In this document: piece after piece, positions 47,296 through 56,660 of the stretch
How the letters are laid out: the number at the start of each line of letters is the position of its first letter
Position numbering within the stretch: position 1 is the stretch's first letter
NCBI RefSeq assembly: GCF_000380165.1
Contig: NZ_KB904663.1
Coordinates: 18,198 to 82,197 of the forward strand
DNA: 64,000 bases
From: Wenjunlia vitaminophila DSM 41686
GTDB taxonomy: Bacteria > Actinomycetota > Actinomycetes > Streptomycetales > Streptomycetaceae
Reading direction: 5' to 3'
Translations under genes and position numbers: made by a program
The notes under the pieces: model-generated
What the model was told of the DNA's origin: nothing
Databases searched by the model: none
The model's input: only the letters and a program-made list of their open reading frames with translations

Positions 47296-47955
47296 TCAGA
47301 ACAGTCGCAGTTTGTCGTCCTCGATGCCGCGCAGCGCGTCGTAGTCGAGGGTGACGCAGGCGATGCCGCGGTCCCCGGCGAGGACCCGGGCCTGCGGCTT
47401 GATCTCCTGCGCCGCGAAGACGCCCTTGACCGGCGAGAGCAACGGGTCACGGTTGAGCAGCTCCAGGTACCGGGTGAGCTGTTCCACGCCGTCGATCTCC
47501 CCGCGGCGCTTGATCTCCACCGCGACGGTGCCGCCGTCCGCGTCCCGGCACAGGATGTCCACCGGGCCGATGGCCGTGGGGTACTCCCGGCGGATCAGCG
47601 ACCAGCCGGCGCCCAGCACCTCCATCCGGTCGGCGAGCAGTTCCTGGAGGTGGGCCTCGACCCCGTCCTTGACCAACCCGGGGTCCACGCCGAGCTCGTG
47701 GGTGGAGTCGTGCAGCACCTCCTCGACGTTGATGATCAGCTTCTCACCGCCCTTGTTGACCACCGTCCACACGTCCTCCTCCACCGTGAGCCTGCACGGC
47801 GGGGACATCCAGTTCAGGGGTTTGTAGGCGCGGTCGTCGGCGTGGATGGAGACCGAGTTGTCGGCCTTCAGGATCAACAAGCGGTTGGCTGAGGGCAGGT
47901 GTGCGGACAGGCGCCCCACGTAGTCCACGGTGCACCTGGCGATGACGAGACGCAT
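47296..47955 (-). CDS. nucS: NucS/EndoMS mismatch-specific endonuclease
   Basis: Cuts both strands at G-T, T-T and G-G mismatches and replaces MutS/MutL mismatch repair in actinobacteria. The 219-residue protein has the N-terminal dimerisation/DNA-binding domain ([27 protein letters not shown]) and a C-terminal PD-(D/E)XK nuclease with Asp133, Glu147 and Lys149 ([20 protein letters not shown]). The last residues KLRLF match the beta-clamp-binding tail of the family. ATG 47955. Confidence 0.95.
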   Translation of the reverse strand: MRLVIARCTVDYVGRLSAHLPSANRLLILKADNSVSIHADDRAYKPLNWMSPPCRLTVEEDVWTVVNKGGEKLIINVEEVLHDSTHELGVDPGLVKDGVEAHLQELLADRMEVLGAGWSLIRREYPTAIGPVDILCRDADGGTVAVEIKRRGEIDGVEQLTRYLELLNRDPLLSPVKGVFAAQEIKPQARVLAGDRGIACVTLDYDALRGIEDDKLRLF

Positions 47956-48010
47956 GGGGTCAGCCTAGGGCCTGCCCAGCGGCGGCCGGTCCGGCCTTCC
48001 ACCCCGGGGC

Positions 48011-48778
48011 TCAGGGCTTGTACACCTTCCCCGGTTCTGGGGTGGCCGGGGCGAGGAGTTGTGGGACGGTGACGAAGGTGTAACCGCGCTTCTTCAGCTC
48101 GGTGATGATCCCGGGGACGGCGGGGACGGTGCCCGGGTAGATGTCGTGCAGCAGGATGATCCCGTCGCGGTCCGCCTGCTTGAGGGTGCGCTCCTCGATC
48201 ACTGCGGAGTCGTTGGTGGAGTAGTCCTTGGCGGTGGTGCTCCACAACACCTGGGCCAGACCGAGCTCGCGGCAGACCTTGGAGACGGTGTCGTCGGTGC
48301 GGCCCTGCGGGGGTCGCATCAGCACCGGGCGTTTCCCGGTGAGCTTCTCGATGGCGTCCTGGGTGCGGTTCAGCTCGTCGCGTATTCGCTCGGACTTCAC
48401 CTCGGTCAGGCGGGGGTGGGTCCAGGTGTGGTTGGCCAGCTCGTGGCCCTCTTCGGCGATGCGCCGGACGGTGTCCGGGTACCGGTCGATGTGCTTCCTG
48501 CCGAGGAGGAAGAAGGTCGCGGGCACCTTCTCCTCCTTGAGGACGTCCAGCAGCCGGGGGGTGTACTTGCCCGGGCCCGCGTCGAAGGTGAGCGCTATGC
48601 ACTTGGCCTTGCGGCAGTCGACGCCGGTGACGGGGGTGTCGTCCTCGGCGTGGGACCGTGCGCTCGCCGGTGATGTCGTGTCCACCGTCGAGCAGCCGGT
48701 GAGGGCGAGGGCCAGGGAGACGGCTCCCAGCAGGGCAGCGGCCGTCCTGGACCGGACCGCCGGTTTCCTCCGCAGCAC
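48011..48778 (-). CDS. Polysaccharide deacetylase (NodB domain) lipoprotein
   Basis: A secreted 255-residue carbohydrate esterase family 4 enzyme that probably removes N-acetyl groups from cell-wall glycans. The signal peptide ends in lipobox LTGC with lipidated Cys29. NodB motifs are present: LTFDAGPG (metal and base Asp), NHTWTHPRL (His-X3-His) and RPPQG, with LLHDI near the end. One Asp of the usual TFDDG is Ala, seen in some active members. GTG 48778. A palindrome lies just upstream. Confidence 0.9.
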   Translation of the reverse strand: MLRRKPAVRSRTAAALLGAVSLALALTGCSTVDTTSPASARSHAEDDTPVTGVDCRKAKCIALTFDAGPGKYTPRLLDVLKEEKVPATFFLLGRKHIDRYPDTVRRIAEEGHELANHTWTHPRLTEVKSERIRDELNRTQDAIEKLTGKRPVLMRPPQGRTDDTVSKVCRELGLAQVLWSTTAKDYSTNDSAVIEERTLKQADRDGIILLHDIYPGTVPAVPGIITELKKRGYTFVTVPQLLAPATPEPGKVYKP

Positions 48779-48799
48779 GGCGGTCCCTTCGGATGAATC

Positions 48800-48819
48800 G
48801 GTTCATCGCGATGTGAACC
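48800..48819. promoter_or_regulatory. Palindrome upstream of the deacetylase gene
   Basis: GGTTCA (48800-48805) and TGAACC (48814-48819) around an 8-base spacer, 22 bases before the deacetylase GTG. The position fits an operator over the transcription start or a 5' hairpin. Confidence 0.4.
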
Positions 48820-49086
48820 GGACTGGTCGGGCGGGCGCACGGCTCGGCAGCGCCGAAGCGGCGCTCACACGAACGGGTGTATATCCGCTACCCTACGGGA
48901 CCCCTTTATGCGGCAGGTATATGACCCCCGTTCCATGCCGGACGACGGGGGCGCCGGCACTCCGCGGGGACGGGCGGAGCCCGAAGGGGCGCAGCCGGAG
49001 GGCACGCGAGGGCGACCCAGGGTCACCGCGCTGGTGCGGAGTGTGCCTGTGTAATGCCGTTCGGGGGTTGGCTGGTTGTGGGTGCT

Positions 49087-49116
49087 TTGAAGGTGTTCGA
49101 CTCTGGTCGAGTATTG
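49087..49116 (+). promoter_or_regulatory. Candidate promoter of the SCO5389-family gene
   Basis: TTGAAG at 49087-49092 with AGTATT at 49110-49115 (17-base spacer). A small dyad (ACTC-N5-GAGT) lies in the spacer. It is about 140 bases before the ATG at 49259. Confidence 0.4.
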
Positions 49117-49258
49117 AACGCTGTTTTACGGTTCTGAACGGGGGTCAGTCCTCCGCTTGCCCGGCGCCCAGGCCCGGCAGCACGGTCCAGGTGTCTCCCT
49201 GTGTTGATGGCCCACGTCTTCAGGCTCCGCGTCCAGGGGCCGGGAGAGGAGAGAACCC

Positions 49259-49651
49259 ATGTCGCTCGACGTCCCACCAGCCCTGCTCGACAAGGCCGAA
49301 CGAGGCGAGGTTGACGAGACGGAGTTCGTTGACTGTGTCCGTACCTCGCTGCCCTACGCGTGGAACATGATCAGCTCGTTGGTCACCCGACTCAAGGTGG
49401 AGGGCGGAGAGCTCGCGGACAACCAGGTGCCGCCCCCGGACGAGCAGGCCCGCGGGCAGTTACTGCGCGCGCTCGCCAGCGACGCCATCAGAGGCACGCT
49501 GGAACGGCACTTCGGGGTCCGGCTGGCGTTCCAGAACTGCCACCGGGTCGCGGTGTTCCCCACCGGCCCGGAGGCCGACGAACGGTACGCCAGGTTCACC
49601 TCGGTCCGCGGCCAACTGCTCAACCAGTCACCGCTGTTGCGGGACTGCTGA
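49259..49651 (+). CDS. SCO5389-family conserved protein
   Basis: A 130-residue soluble protein typical of Streptomyces, matching from memory the family named after SCO5389. Features are VDCVRTSLPYAWNMISSLVTRL, an alpha-helical middle with GQLLRALASDAIRGTLERHFG, and the end RYARFTSVRGQLLNQSPLLRDC. Function unknown. ATG 49259 follows GAGGAGAG. Its conservation next to filP/scy supports chromosomal core status. Confidence 0.85.
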   Translation: MSLDVPPALLDKAERGEVDETEFVDCVRTSLPYAWNMISSLVTRLKVEGGELADNQVPPPDEQARGQLLRALASDAIRGTLERHFGVRLAFQNCHRVAVFPTGPEADERYARFTSVRGQLLNQSPLLRDC

Positions 49652-49722
49652 CCGGTCGCTCGGATCTCCGACGCGTCGGCCACCGCCAGCGTGGCGGCCC
49701 GGTCCGAAGGCCCCGGAGTCAG

Positions 49723-50769
49723 TCAAGGACGCTGGAGGAGGGGGATCACCTCGGCGCCGAGCCTGGCGACGTTCCGCTCCGTGGCGGCGAGGTCGCCCGA
49801 CCCCTCCACCAGCAGGGCGAACCGGGAGATGCCGGTGCGCTCGGCGGTCTCCCCCAGCCGCTGGGCGCACAACTCCGGTGGCCCCACCGGATGCAGCGCG
49901 CACAACAGCTCGGTGTAGGCGAGCGGGTCGCGCATCGACCGGGCCCTGCCGTCCACCGTCATGTGCGCGGCCAGGCCCTGCCGCAGCCAGCCGGGCATCG
50001 CCTTGGTCAGCGTCTCCACCGCCTCCTGCCTGGAGTCCGCGACCTGCACCACCCCGGCCGATATGTGCTCGACCCGCGCCACCTCCTGGGGTGACCGACC
50101 CGCCGCCAGCGCCTCGGTCCGGTAGGCGGCGACCATCTCCGCCTTCTCCTCGTCGCCGCAGTGCATCCCGAGCAGCATGGCCAGCCCGTGCCGCGCGGCC
50201 AGCCGCACCGAACCGCGGGAGGTGCAGGCCACGACGACCGGCGGCCTGGGCGGACACCCGGCCACGCCGCTGTCCAGCTCGTCGGGCCGCGGCACCACCG
50301 GGACCTCGCGGAAGGCGTACCGTGGCCCGCGGGCCCCGACGGCCGGCTCGTTGAGCCAGCGCAACAGCAGCTCGAGTGCCTCAGGGAAGCCCTGCTCGTA
50401 GGCGTCGATGCCGCCGCCGAAGACCTCCAGGTCCACCCACGGACCGCCACGCCCCACGCCGAGGGTGAACCGGCCGCCCGACACCACGTGCAGCAGCGCC
50501 GCCTGCTCGCCCAGCGCCACCGGGTGGGCGTTCGGTAACACGCTCACCGCGGTGCCCACGCCGATCCTGGAGGTGCGGCCCAGTAACAGGGCGGCCATGG
50601 TGACCGCCGAAGGACAAACCCCGTAGGGCACGAAGTGGTGCTCGGCCAACCAGATCCCGTCAAGTCCCGCCTCTTCGGCGGCCCGTGCGGCGACGACGGC
50701 CCGGTGCAGGGCCTCGCCTGAACCCTGGCCGGGGAACTGGGCCGCGAGAAGGAACGCGCCCACGCGCAT
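49723..50769 (-). CDS. LLM-class flavin-dependent oxidoreductase
   Basis: A luciferase-like monooxygenase fold protein of 348 residues that would use FMN or F420. Landmarks are the N-terminal strand MRVGAFLLAAQFPGQ, LDGIWLAEHHFVPYGVCPSA, RIGVGTAVSVLPNAHPV and SGGRFTLGVGRGGPW. ATG 50769 has AGGAGAG upstream on the minus strand. Substrate unknown. It is convergent with the SCO5389-family gene. Confidence 0.9.
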   Translation of the reverse strand: MRVGAFLLAAQFPGQGSGEALHRAVVAARAAEEAGLDGIWLAEHHFVPYGVCPSAVTMAALLLGRTSRIGVGTAVSVLPNAHPVALGEQAALLHVVSGGRFTLGVGRGGPWVDLEVFGGGIDAYEQGFPEALELLLRWLNEPAVGARGPRYAFREVPVVPRPDELDSGVAGCPPRPPVVVACTSRGSVRLAARHGLAMLLGMHCGDEEKAEMVAAYRTEALAAGRSPQEVARVEHISAGVVQVADSRQEAVETLTKAMPGWLRQGLAAHMTVDGRARSMRDPLAYTELLCALHPVGPPELCAQRLGETAERTGISRFALLVEGSGDLAATERNVARLGAEVIPLLQRP

Positions 50770-50983
50770 CGACGACTCCTCTCCTGCGTTGCTTCCCGTC
50801 CCCCGCATGGGCATTAACGCATGACACATGCCATGGACACCCTGGGAGAAGGATTCTGCTCGAGGTGCTCGGGTGTACCTGGAGGGACAGCGGTACAAAC
50901 CGGTCAACGACGCCTCGTCGTTGCGTACGCTGGACGGACGGCCCGGGCGCGGGTCGTCCGTCCACGAGCGAAAGGCCACGACC

Positions 50984-51304
50984 GTGTCTCCGCGTCGCAA
51001 CCGCCCTCGACGGGTAGCCAGGAACGAGCCCCCGGCGCCCTCCGTCGGCTCCGGCTACGGCCTGGAGCGGACGGAGTCCTGGCGGGGGGAGGAATGGGTG
51101 GTGCGCCCGGTCGCCGGGGCGTCCGGCAAGCGCTACCGCTGTCCCGGCTGCGACCAGGAGATCCCTTCGGGGGTCGGCCACGTGGTGGCCTGGCCCGTGT
51201 ACGGGGGCGTGGACGACCGCAGGCACTGGCACCGGGCCTGTTGGAACGCCCGGGACCGGCGGGGCGCCCAGGTGCTCCGCGCCCGTGGCGCCCCCCGGTA
51301 CTGA
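50984..51304 (+). CDS. Small zinc-knuckle protein (annotated ATP/GTP-binding in Streptomyces)
   Basis: A 106-residue basic protein. An Arg-rich N-terminus (SPRRNRPRRVARNEP) precedes a conserved domain with CPGC and HWHRACWNARDRR, likely zinc ligands. No P-loop is visible, so the ATP/GTP-binding label used for homologues is not supported by motif. GTG 50984 is chosen over the ATG at 50828 because the extra 52 residues are not protein-like. The gene is divergent from the LLM oxidoreductase. Confidence 0.75.
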   Translation: MSPRRNRPRRVARNEPPAPSVGSGYGLERTESWRGEEWVVRPVAGASGKRYRCPGCDQEIPSGVGHVVAWPVYGGVDDRRHWHRACWNARDRRGAQVLRARGAPRY

Positions 51305-51418
51305 GCCGCGCCCGGCGCCCGGAGGGCCGGACGGGGGAACGCCGCGGGCCGACCCCGGGGAACGATCCGGAGCCGGCCCGTGCGGGAGCCGCCCGGGCGC
51401 CCGGGCGGCGGTCGCGGT

Positions 51419-52333
51419 CTACACGTCGCGGCTGTGCAGCACCGTGGCGGCGGCGGCCAGCGTCACCGTGGTGACCAGCGCCAGCAGGCCCAGCAGGCCC
51501 CAGCCGTTGTCCTCGCCCACGATGGGGATGTCGTACAGCTCGCCGATGATGTTGGGCGCGGAGTACTCCTGGAGGGTCTCCCGCACGTCGTCGTCGGGGA
51601 TGAACAGACCGGCGAGCAGCGGCAGCAGCACCACCCCCAGCATGGTGGTGATCGCGCCCGCGGTGTGCCGCAGCAACACCCCCACGGCGAGGGCGAGCAG
51701 ACCGAGCAGGGCCATGTACAGCCCGATGCCGAAGGTCGCCCGGACCACCTCGCCGCTGGTCACGGACGTCTGCCCGGTCACGACATCGCCGTGTCCCGTG
51801 TCGGTGTAGGCGTACCCGGTGATGTCCCGGCCGCCGAGCTGCGCGTAGTTGATCAGGGCCACGAGCGAGCAGGCGGCGGTCGAGAGCACCAGCGTCACCA
51901 CGAAGAACACGATGGCCTTGGCGGCCAGCACCCGGCCGCGCCGCGGGCACGCGGTCAGGGTGGTGCGGATCATCCCGGTGCTGTACTCGGAGGTGATCAC
52001 CAGCACGCCGAGGGTCACCACGCCCAACTGGCCGAGCAGCACCCCGGGCAGGCCGAAACTGAGGATCGGGGAGCTGTCGTACTCGTCCTCGCCGACCGTG
52101 AACGTCATCAGCATGCCGAGACCGATGACGAACAGGAACATCACCCCGAGCGTCCACAGGGTGGAGCGCACGGTGCGGATCTTCGTCCACTCGGAGGCGA
52201 GGGCGTGTCCCAGGCCGGTCGTGGTGATCGGGATCGGTGAGGTGTAGGCCGCGGGGGGCGGCAGCGCACCGCCCTGACCCACCGGCGCGGGGCCCGCGGG
52301 GAAGGGCGCCGCGGGAGCCGGATAGGAGTTCAT
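51419..52333 (-). CDS. ABC-2 type transporter permease
   Basis: A 304-residue permease with a Pro/Ala-rich cytoplasmic start, then six helices beginning after LASEWTKIRTVRSTLWTLGVM. The YSTGMIRTTLTACPRRGRVLAAKA segment is characteristic of actinobacterial ABC-2 permeases. It starts 3 bases after the stop of the ATPase gene on the same strand, so the pair forms one exporter. Substrate unknown. A second paralogous pair lies immediately upstream. Confidence 0.9.
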   Translation of the reverse strand: MNSYPAPAAPFPAGPAPVGQGGALPPPAAYTSPIPITTTGLGHALASEWTKIRTVRSTLWTLGVMFLFVIGLGMLMTFTVGEDEYDSSPILSFGLPGVLLGQLGVVTLGVLVITSEYSTGMIRTTLTACPRRGRVLAAKAIVFFVVTLVLSTAACSLVALINYAQLGGRDITGYAYTDTGHGDVVTGQTSVTSGEVVRATFGIGLYMALLGLLALAVGVLLRHTAGAITTMLGVVLLPLLAGLFIPDDDVRETLQEYSAPNIIGELYDIPIVGEDNGWGLLGLLALVTTVTLAAAATVLHSRDV

Positions 52334-52336
52334 CGG

Positions 52337-53554
52337 TCAGCTCTCGCTCTCGTTCTTCGACAGGGTGAGCGCGGCGGGTGGCACGCCAGGCGCGGCGGGT
52401 GGCGCCGCGGGGGGCATGGCCGGCGGCGCGGCGGGCGGCGTGCCGGGGTACCCCTGGGCCGCGGGGACGGGCTGCCCCGGTGGGGGCGCGAACACCTGGC
52501 CGGCGTACGGCTGGGCCGGGACCGGCGGCTGGCCGGGGACCTGGCCGGGGACGTGGCCCGGGAACTGGCCCGGGTGCGGCGCTCCTGGTGGGTAACCCCC
52601 GGCCGGACCCGCCACCGGCTGCTGGAGTCCGGCCCTGGGGTCGTCGGTGGAGCGGTAGTCCACGACCATCTGGGTCATCCGCATGTACGCCTCTTCGAGC
52701 GACGCCTGGTGCGGGGACAGTTCGTAGAGGCGTACGTCGAGCTCGTGCGCGAGGTTGCTGATCCGCGGCAGGTCCACCCCGGTCACCCGCAGGGCCCCGT
52801 CCTGCTCGAGGTGCACCTGTCCGCCGATCTCGGCGAGGCGTCCGGCGAGCTTCTCCCCCTGCTGCTGGTCGGGGGTGCGCACCCGGGCGAACCCCGCCGA
52901 GTTGTACGCGATGAAGTCCTTCACGCTCATGTCCGCGAGGAGCCGCCCCTGACCGATCACGATCAGGTGGTCCGCGGTGAGTGCCATCTCGCTCATCAGG
53001 TGGCTGGAGACGAACACCGTGCGGCCCTCGCTGGCGAGCTTGCGCATCAGGTTGCGAATCCAGTGGATGCCCTCGGGGTCCAGGCCGTTCACCGGTTCGT
53101 CGAAGAGCAGCACCTGGGGGTCGCCGAGCAGCGCCCCGGCGATGCCGAGCCGCTGCCCCATGCCCAGGGAGAACCCCTTGGACCTGCGCCTCGCGACGTC
53201 CTGCAACCCCACGACGCCCAGCACCTCGTCCACCCGTCGCTGCGGGATGCCGGAGAGCTGGGCCAGGCAGAGCAGGTGCTGCCGCGCGCTGCGTCCCCCG
53301 TGCACCGCCTTGGCGTCCAACAGCGCGCCCACCTGGCGGGGGGCGTTGGGCAGCTCCCGGAAAGGGCATCCGCCGATGGTGACGCGGCCCGCGGTGGGGG
53401 TGTCCAGGCCGAGGATCATCCGCATGGTGGTGGACTTGCCGGAGCCGTTCGGGCCCAGGAATCCGGTCACCGCGCCGGGTCTCACCTGGAACGACAGGTT
53501 GTCAACGGCTCGTTTGGCACCGTAGACCTTGGTGAGGCCAACTGCCTCGATCAC
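52337..53554 (-). CDS. ABC transporter ATPase with Pro/Gly/Ala-rich tail
   Basis: A 405-residue ATPase. Walker A GPNGSGKST, a signature region LGMGQRLGIAGALLGDPQ (classic LSGGQ is modified to LGMGQ), Walker B VLLFDEPVNGLDPEG and the switch His in SSHLMSE are present. About 95 C-terminal residues are a Pro/Gly/Ala-rich extension absent from its paralogue. It shares a 127-bp identical stretch with that paralogue (53058-53184 and 54994-55120). Confidence 0.93.
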   Translation of the reverse strand: MIEAVGLTKVYGAKRAVDNLSFQVRPGAVTGFLGPNGSGKSTTMRMILGLDTPTAGRVTIGGCPFRELPNAPRQVGALLDAKAVHGGRSARQHLLCLAQLSGIPQRRVDEVLGVVGLQDVARRRSKGFSLGMGQRLGIAGALLGDPQVLLFDEPVNGLDPEGIHWIRNLMRKLASEGRTVFVSSHLMSEMALTADHLIVIGQGRLLADMSVKDFIAYNSAGFARVRTPDQQQGEKLAGRLAEIGGQVHLEQDGALRVTGVDLPRISNLAHELDVRLYELSPHQASLEEAYMRMTQMVVDYRSTDDPRAGLQQPVAGPAGGYPPGAPHPGQFPGHVPGQVPGQPPVPAQPYAGQVFAPPPGQPVPAAQGYPGTPPAAPPAMPPAAPPAAPGVPPAALTLSKNESES

Positions 53555-53703
53555 ACTTCCCCCTCAACGACAGCGTGCGCCTGGGGCGCGCCGGCCCCGT
53601 GAAGGGCTCAGGCTACTGGCATGCGGACCGACGCCTGCCGGGGCGTCGGGTCCTGGCACACGGCCGGGGCACCCGCGCGGCGTCACCGGAGAGGACGAGC
53701 CGG

Positions 53704-54468
53704 TCAGGCGTCGCGGTTCCGGATGACCAGATAGCCGCCGACGAGCGCGGCAACCACCCACAGCCCCATGATCCCGAAGCCCTCCCAGGGTCCGTAGGGA
53801 GCCGTGGACGGCACCACCCGGGTGACCCGGCTCCCCGCCTGGTCGGGGAAGTACCGGGCGACCTCCTTGGCGCCGGGCACGTTGGCCAGGATGGTGGAGA
53901 CCAGGAAGAAGAACGGCATCAGGACGCCGAGGGCCAGGATGGGGCTGCGCAGCATCGCCGCCACCCCCATGGCGAAGATCGCCAGCATGGTCATGTAGAG
54001 CCCGGCGCCGAAGACCGCGCGCAGCACTTCCGGTGCGCCGATGGTGGTGCGGTGCGACCCGAGCAGCGCCTGCCCGCAGAAGAACGAGGAGAAGCTGGTC
54101 GCCATGGCGGTCACCAGGGCGAGCACGGTGGCGACCCCCATCTTGCAGAACAGGAAGGTGCCGCGCTGGGGCACGGCGGCGAGCGAGGTGCGGATCATGC
54201 CGGTGCTGTACTCGCTGCCCACCACCAGCACCCCGAACACGATGATGGCGAGCTGCCCGAGGAACATCCCGGCGAAGCTGATGCTGGTCGCGTCGAAGGT
54301 GGCCTGGTCCCTGCTGGAGAGCTGGTCGAAGTTGGCGTTCATCACCGCGCACAGCGCCGCGCTGAGGCCGACGGTGACCGCGAAGGCCGACGCCAGCGTC
54401 CACACGGTGGAGCGCACCGACCGGACCTTGGTCCACTCCGACTTCAGGACTGCGGTGGTGACGGTCAA
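53704..54468 (-). CDS. ABC-2 type transporter permease (second pair)
   Basis: A 254-residue permease with six helices, paralogous to the permease at 51419-52333: LKSEWTKVRSVRSTVWTLASAFAV and YSTGMIRTSLAAVPQRGTFLFCK match its blocks. Start TTG 54468 overlaps the ATPase stop by 4 bases (TTGA), so translation is coupled. Substrate unknown. Confidence 0.9.
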   Translation of the reverse strand: MTVTTAVLKSEWTKVRSVRSTVWTLASAFAVTVGLSAALCAVMNANFDQLSSRDQATFDATSISFAGMFLGQLAIIVFGVLVVGSEYSTGMIRTSLAAVPQRGTFLFCKMGVATVLALVTAMATSFSSFFCGQALLGSHRTTIGAPEVLRAVFGAGLYMTMLAIFAMGVAAMLRSPILALGVLMPFFFLVSTILANVPGAKEVARYFPDQAGSRVTRVVPSTAPYGPWEGFGIMGLWVVAALVGGYLVIRNRDA

Positions 54469-55490
54469 CGTCCCTCGCCTCTCTTCCTGTGCGCTCCCCA
54501 ACCGGAGGACCCGGGGCCGGACCCGGGTTCCGCCCCCGGCGGGGCGCCGGGGGCGCCGGCTGACGCCGTCCCGTTGTTCTCGCTCGGGGTGTGCGCGTGG
54601 TACTCCACGGAGGTCGCCGTCATCCGCATGAACGCCTCCTCCAGGGACGCCCGCTGCGGGCTCAGCTCGTGCAGCACCAGCCGGTGGCGGGCGGCCAGCT
54701 CGCCGAGCTGCTCGGCCGGCACGTCGCTGACCTCGAAGGAGCCCTCGTCCCCCCGGTCCCAACCGATGCCCTCGGCGGAGAGCACCGCGATGAGGCGCTC
54801 CGGCTGCGGGGTGCGGATGCGGACGAACGAGTGGGCGTTGTGCGTGATGAAGTCCGCCATGGTGGTGTCGGCGAGGAGCCGTCCCTGACCGATCACGATC
54901 AGGTGGTCGGCGGTGAGTGCCATCTCGCTCATCAGGTGGCTGGAGACGAACACCGTGCGCCCCTGGTCCGCCAGGTCCCGGATCAGGTTGCGGATCCAGT
55001 GGATGCCCTCGGGGTCCAGGCCGTTCACCGGTTCGTCGAAGAGCAGCACCTGGGGGTCGCCGAGCAGCGCCCCGGCGATGCCGAGCCGCTGCCCCATGCC
55101 CAGGGAGAACCCCTTGGACCGCTTGTGGGCCACCGACGTCAAACCGACGATGTCCAGCACCTCATTCACCCGACTGGGTGAAATCTCATTGCTCTGGGCC
55201 AGACACAGCAGGTGGTTGTGGGCGCTACGGCCCGGGTGCACCCCCCGGGCCTCCAACAGCCCGCCGATGTACCGCAGGGGTTCCTTCAGGTCGATGTACC
55301 GCTTGCCGTCGATGCGGACCTCACCACTGCTGGGTTTGTCCAGTCCCAGCATCATCCGCATGGTGGTGGACTTGCCCGAGCCGTTCGGCCCCAGGAAGCC
55401 GGTCACCACACCCGGCCGCACGGTGAAGGTGAGCCCGTCCACGGCCAACTTCTCACCGTACCGCTTGGTGAGGTGCTCCAGCTCGATCAT
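54465..55490 (-). CDS. ABC transporter ATPase (second pair)
   Basis: A 341-residue ATPase with Walker A GPNGSGKST, signature LGMGQRLGIAGALLGDPQ and Walker B VLLFDEPVNGLDPEG, the same modified signature as its paralogue at 52337-53554. The C-terminal region after the nucleotide-binding domain is shorter and ends in a Gly/Pro-rich segment. ATG 55490. It forms one exporter with the overlapping permease gene. The duplication is conserved among Streptomyces as I recall it. Confidence 0.93.
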   Translation of the reverse strand: MIELEHLTKRYGEKLAVDGLTFTVRPGVVTGFLGPNGSGKSTTMRMMLGLDKPSSGEVRIDGKRYIDLKEPLRYIGGLLEARGVHPGRSAHNHLLCLAQSNEISPSRVNEVLDIVGLTSVAHKRSKGFSLGMGQRLGIAGALLGDPQVLLFDEPVNGLDPEGIHWIRNLIRDLADQGRTVFVSSHLMSEMALTADHLIVIGQGRLLADTTMADFITHNAHSFVRIRTPQPERLIAVLSAEGIGWDRGDEGSFEVSDVPAEQLGELAARHRLVLHELSPQRASLEEAFMRMTATSVEYHAHTPSENNGTASAGAPGAPPGAEPGSGPGSSGWGAHRKRGEGR

Positions 55491-55619
55491 GAAATCAACG
55501 CTAAACGGACCAAGCGCCCCCCGCCACCAGGACGTGCCGTCTCGACGACACGCAGGGTGACAGGAGGCGCCCGGTGGAGCTCACCGAAGCCGTGTCCTCG
55601 CCCGGAACCGTCCCGGAGG

Positions 55620-56552
55620 TCAGCGGGACTGCTGGGCCGGGACGCCGCGGGACAGCGGCTCGTCCTCGGGGGCGGCGGCGGCGACAGCCGCGCCGGTCAA
55701 CGTGGCGAGCATCTCGCGGACGTTGGTGAGCTGGGCGTTGATGCTGTCCCGACGGTTGGTCAGGGCGGCCAGCTCGCGCTCGGACTCGCTGCGGATGCGG
55801 TCGGCCTTGGCGTTGGCGTCCGCCACGATGTCCTCGGCCTGACGCTGCGCCGTCTCCACCGTCTGACGCGCCCTGCGCTCGGCGTCGGTGCGCAGCTTCT
55901 CCGCCTCCAGGCGGAGCTGCTCGGCGCGGTGCTCGATCTCGGCCAGCCGCTTCTCCGCCTTCGCCTGGCGGGACGCCAGGTCACGCTCGGACTGCTCGCG
56001 GCGCTTGGCGAGGTTGGTCTCGAAGTCCGCGGCTGCCTGGGCGGCCTTGGCCCTGGTCTCCTCGAAGAGGGCGTCCGCCTCCTCGCGCTTGGTCTGGGCG
56101 TCCTTGGTGGCGTCCGCCCGGAGCTGGGCCGCCTCGCTCTTCGCCTTGTCGATGATCCGGGCGCCCTCGTCCTCCGCCTTCGCCTTGCGGTCGGCGGCGT
56201 ACGACTCGGCGTCCGCGCGGACCTGGGCAGCCGCTCCCTCGGCCAGCTCACGGTGCTGGTCGGCGGCGCGGCGCGCCTCCTCCCGCAGGTCCTTCGCCTC
56301 CTCCTCGGCCAACCGGAGGATCTTCTCGACACGGGCACCGAGACCGGCGTACGACGGCTCGGAGTCCGACAACTGGGCCTGGGCGTTCTGGGTTTCGAGG
56401 TGGAGCTCCTCGATGCGCTTCTCCAGTGCCGTGATCCTCGTCAGGGCACTGTCGCGATCGGCGACCAGCTTCGTGATGCGCTCATCCACCTGCGTGCGGT
56501 CGTACCCGCGCCGCACGAGCTCGAAGCCGAAGGGGGAGGAAGTGTCGCTCAT
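55620..56552 (-). CDS. filP: FilP-like intermediate-filament-type coiled-coil protein
   Basis: Forms filaments near hyphal tips that give Streptomyces cells rigidity and interacts with DivIVA and Scy. The 310-residue protein has a DivIVA-like head (FELVRRGYDRTQVDERITKLVADRDSAL), then continuous Ala/Glu/Arg-rich coiled coil to about residue 280, and a short tail. Length and neighbourhood match FilP (S. coelicolor SCO5396). ATG 56552. It is 108 bases downstream of scy on the same strand. Confidence 0.93.
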   Translation of the reverse strand: MSDTSSPFGFELVRRGYDRTQVDERITKLVADRDSALTRITALEKRIEELHLETQNAQAQLSDSEPSYAGLGARVEKILRLAEEEAKDLREEARRAADQHRELAEGAAAQVRADAESYAADRKAKAEDEGARIIDKAKSEAAQLRADATKDAQTKREEADALFEETRAKAAQAAADFETNLAKRREQSERDLASRQAKAEKRLAEIEHRAEQLRLEAEKLRTDAERRARQTVETAQRQAEDIVADANAKADRIRSESERELAALTNRRDSINAQLTNVREMLATLTGAAVAAAAPEDEPLSRGVPAQQSR

Positions 56553-56660
56553 GGGGTTCCTGTCGATGAGACGTAGACCGGTGAGGTGATACGGGGAATC
56601 CTAGGCGTGACAGCGGCGTGTCATCGAGTCATCGCGCAGAGGAATCTGAAGAATGAGCCC

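Noticed and set aside
50828..50983. N-terminal extension of the zinc-knuckle protein from ATG 50828
   Set aside because: The added 52 residues are not protein-like and lie where a promoter is expected. GTG 50984 gives the usual basic N-terminus.
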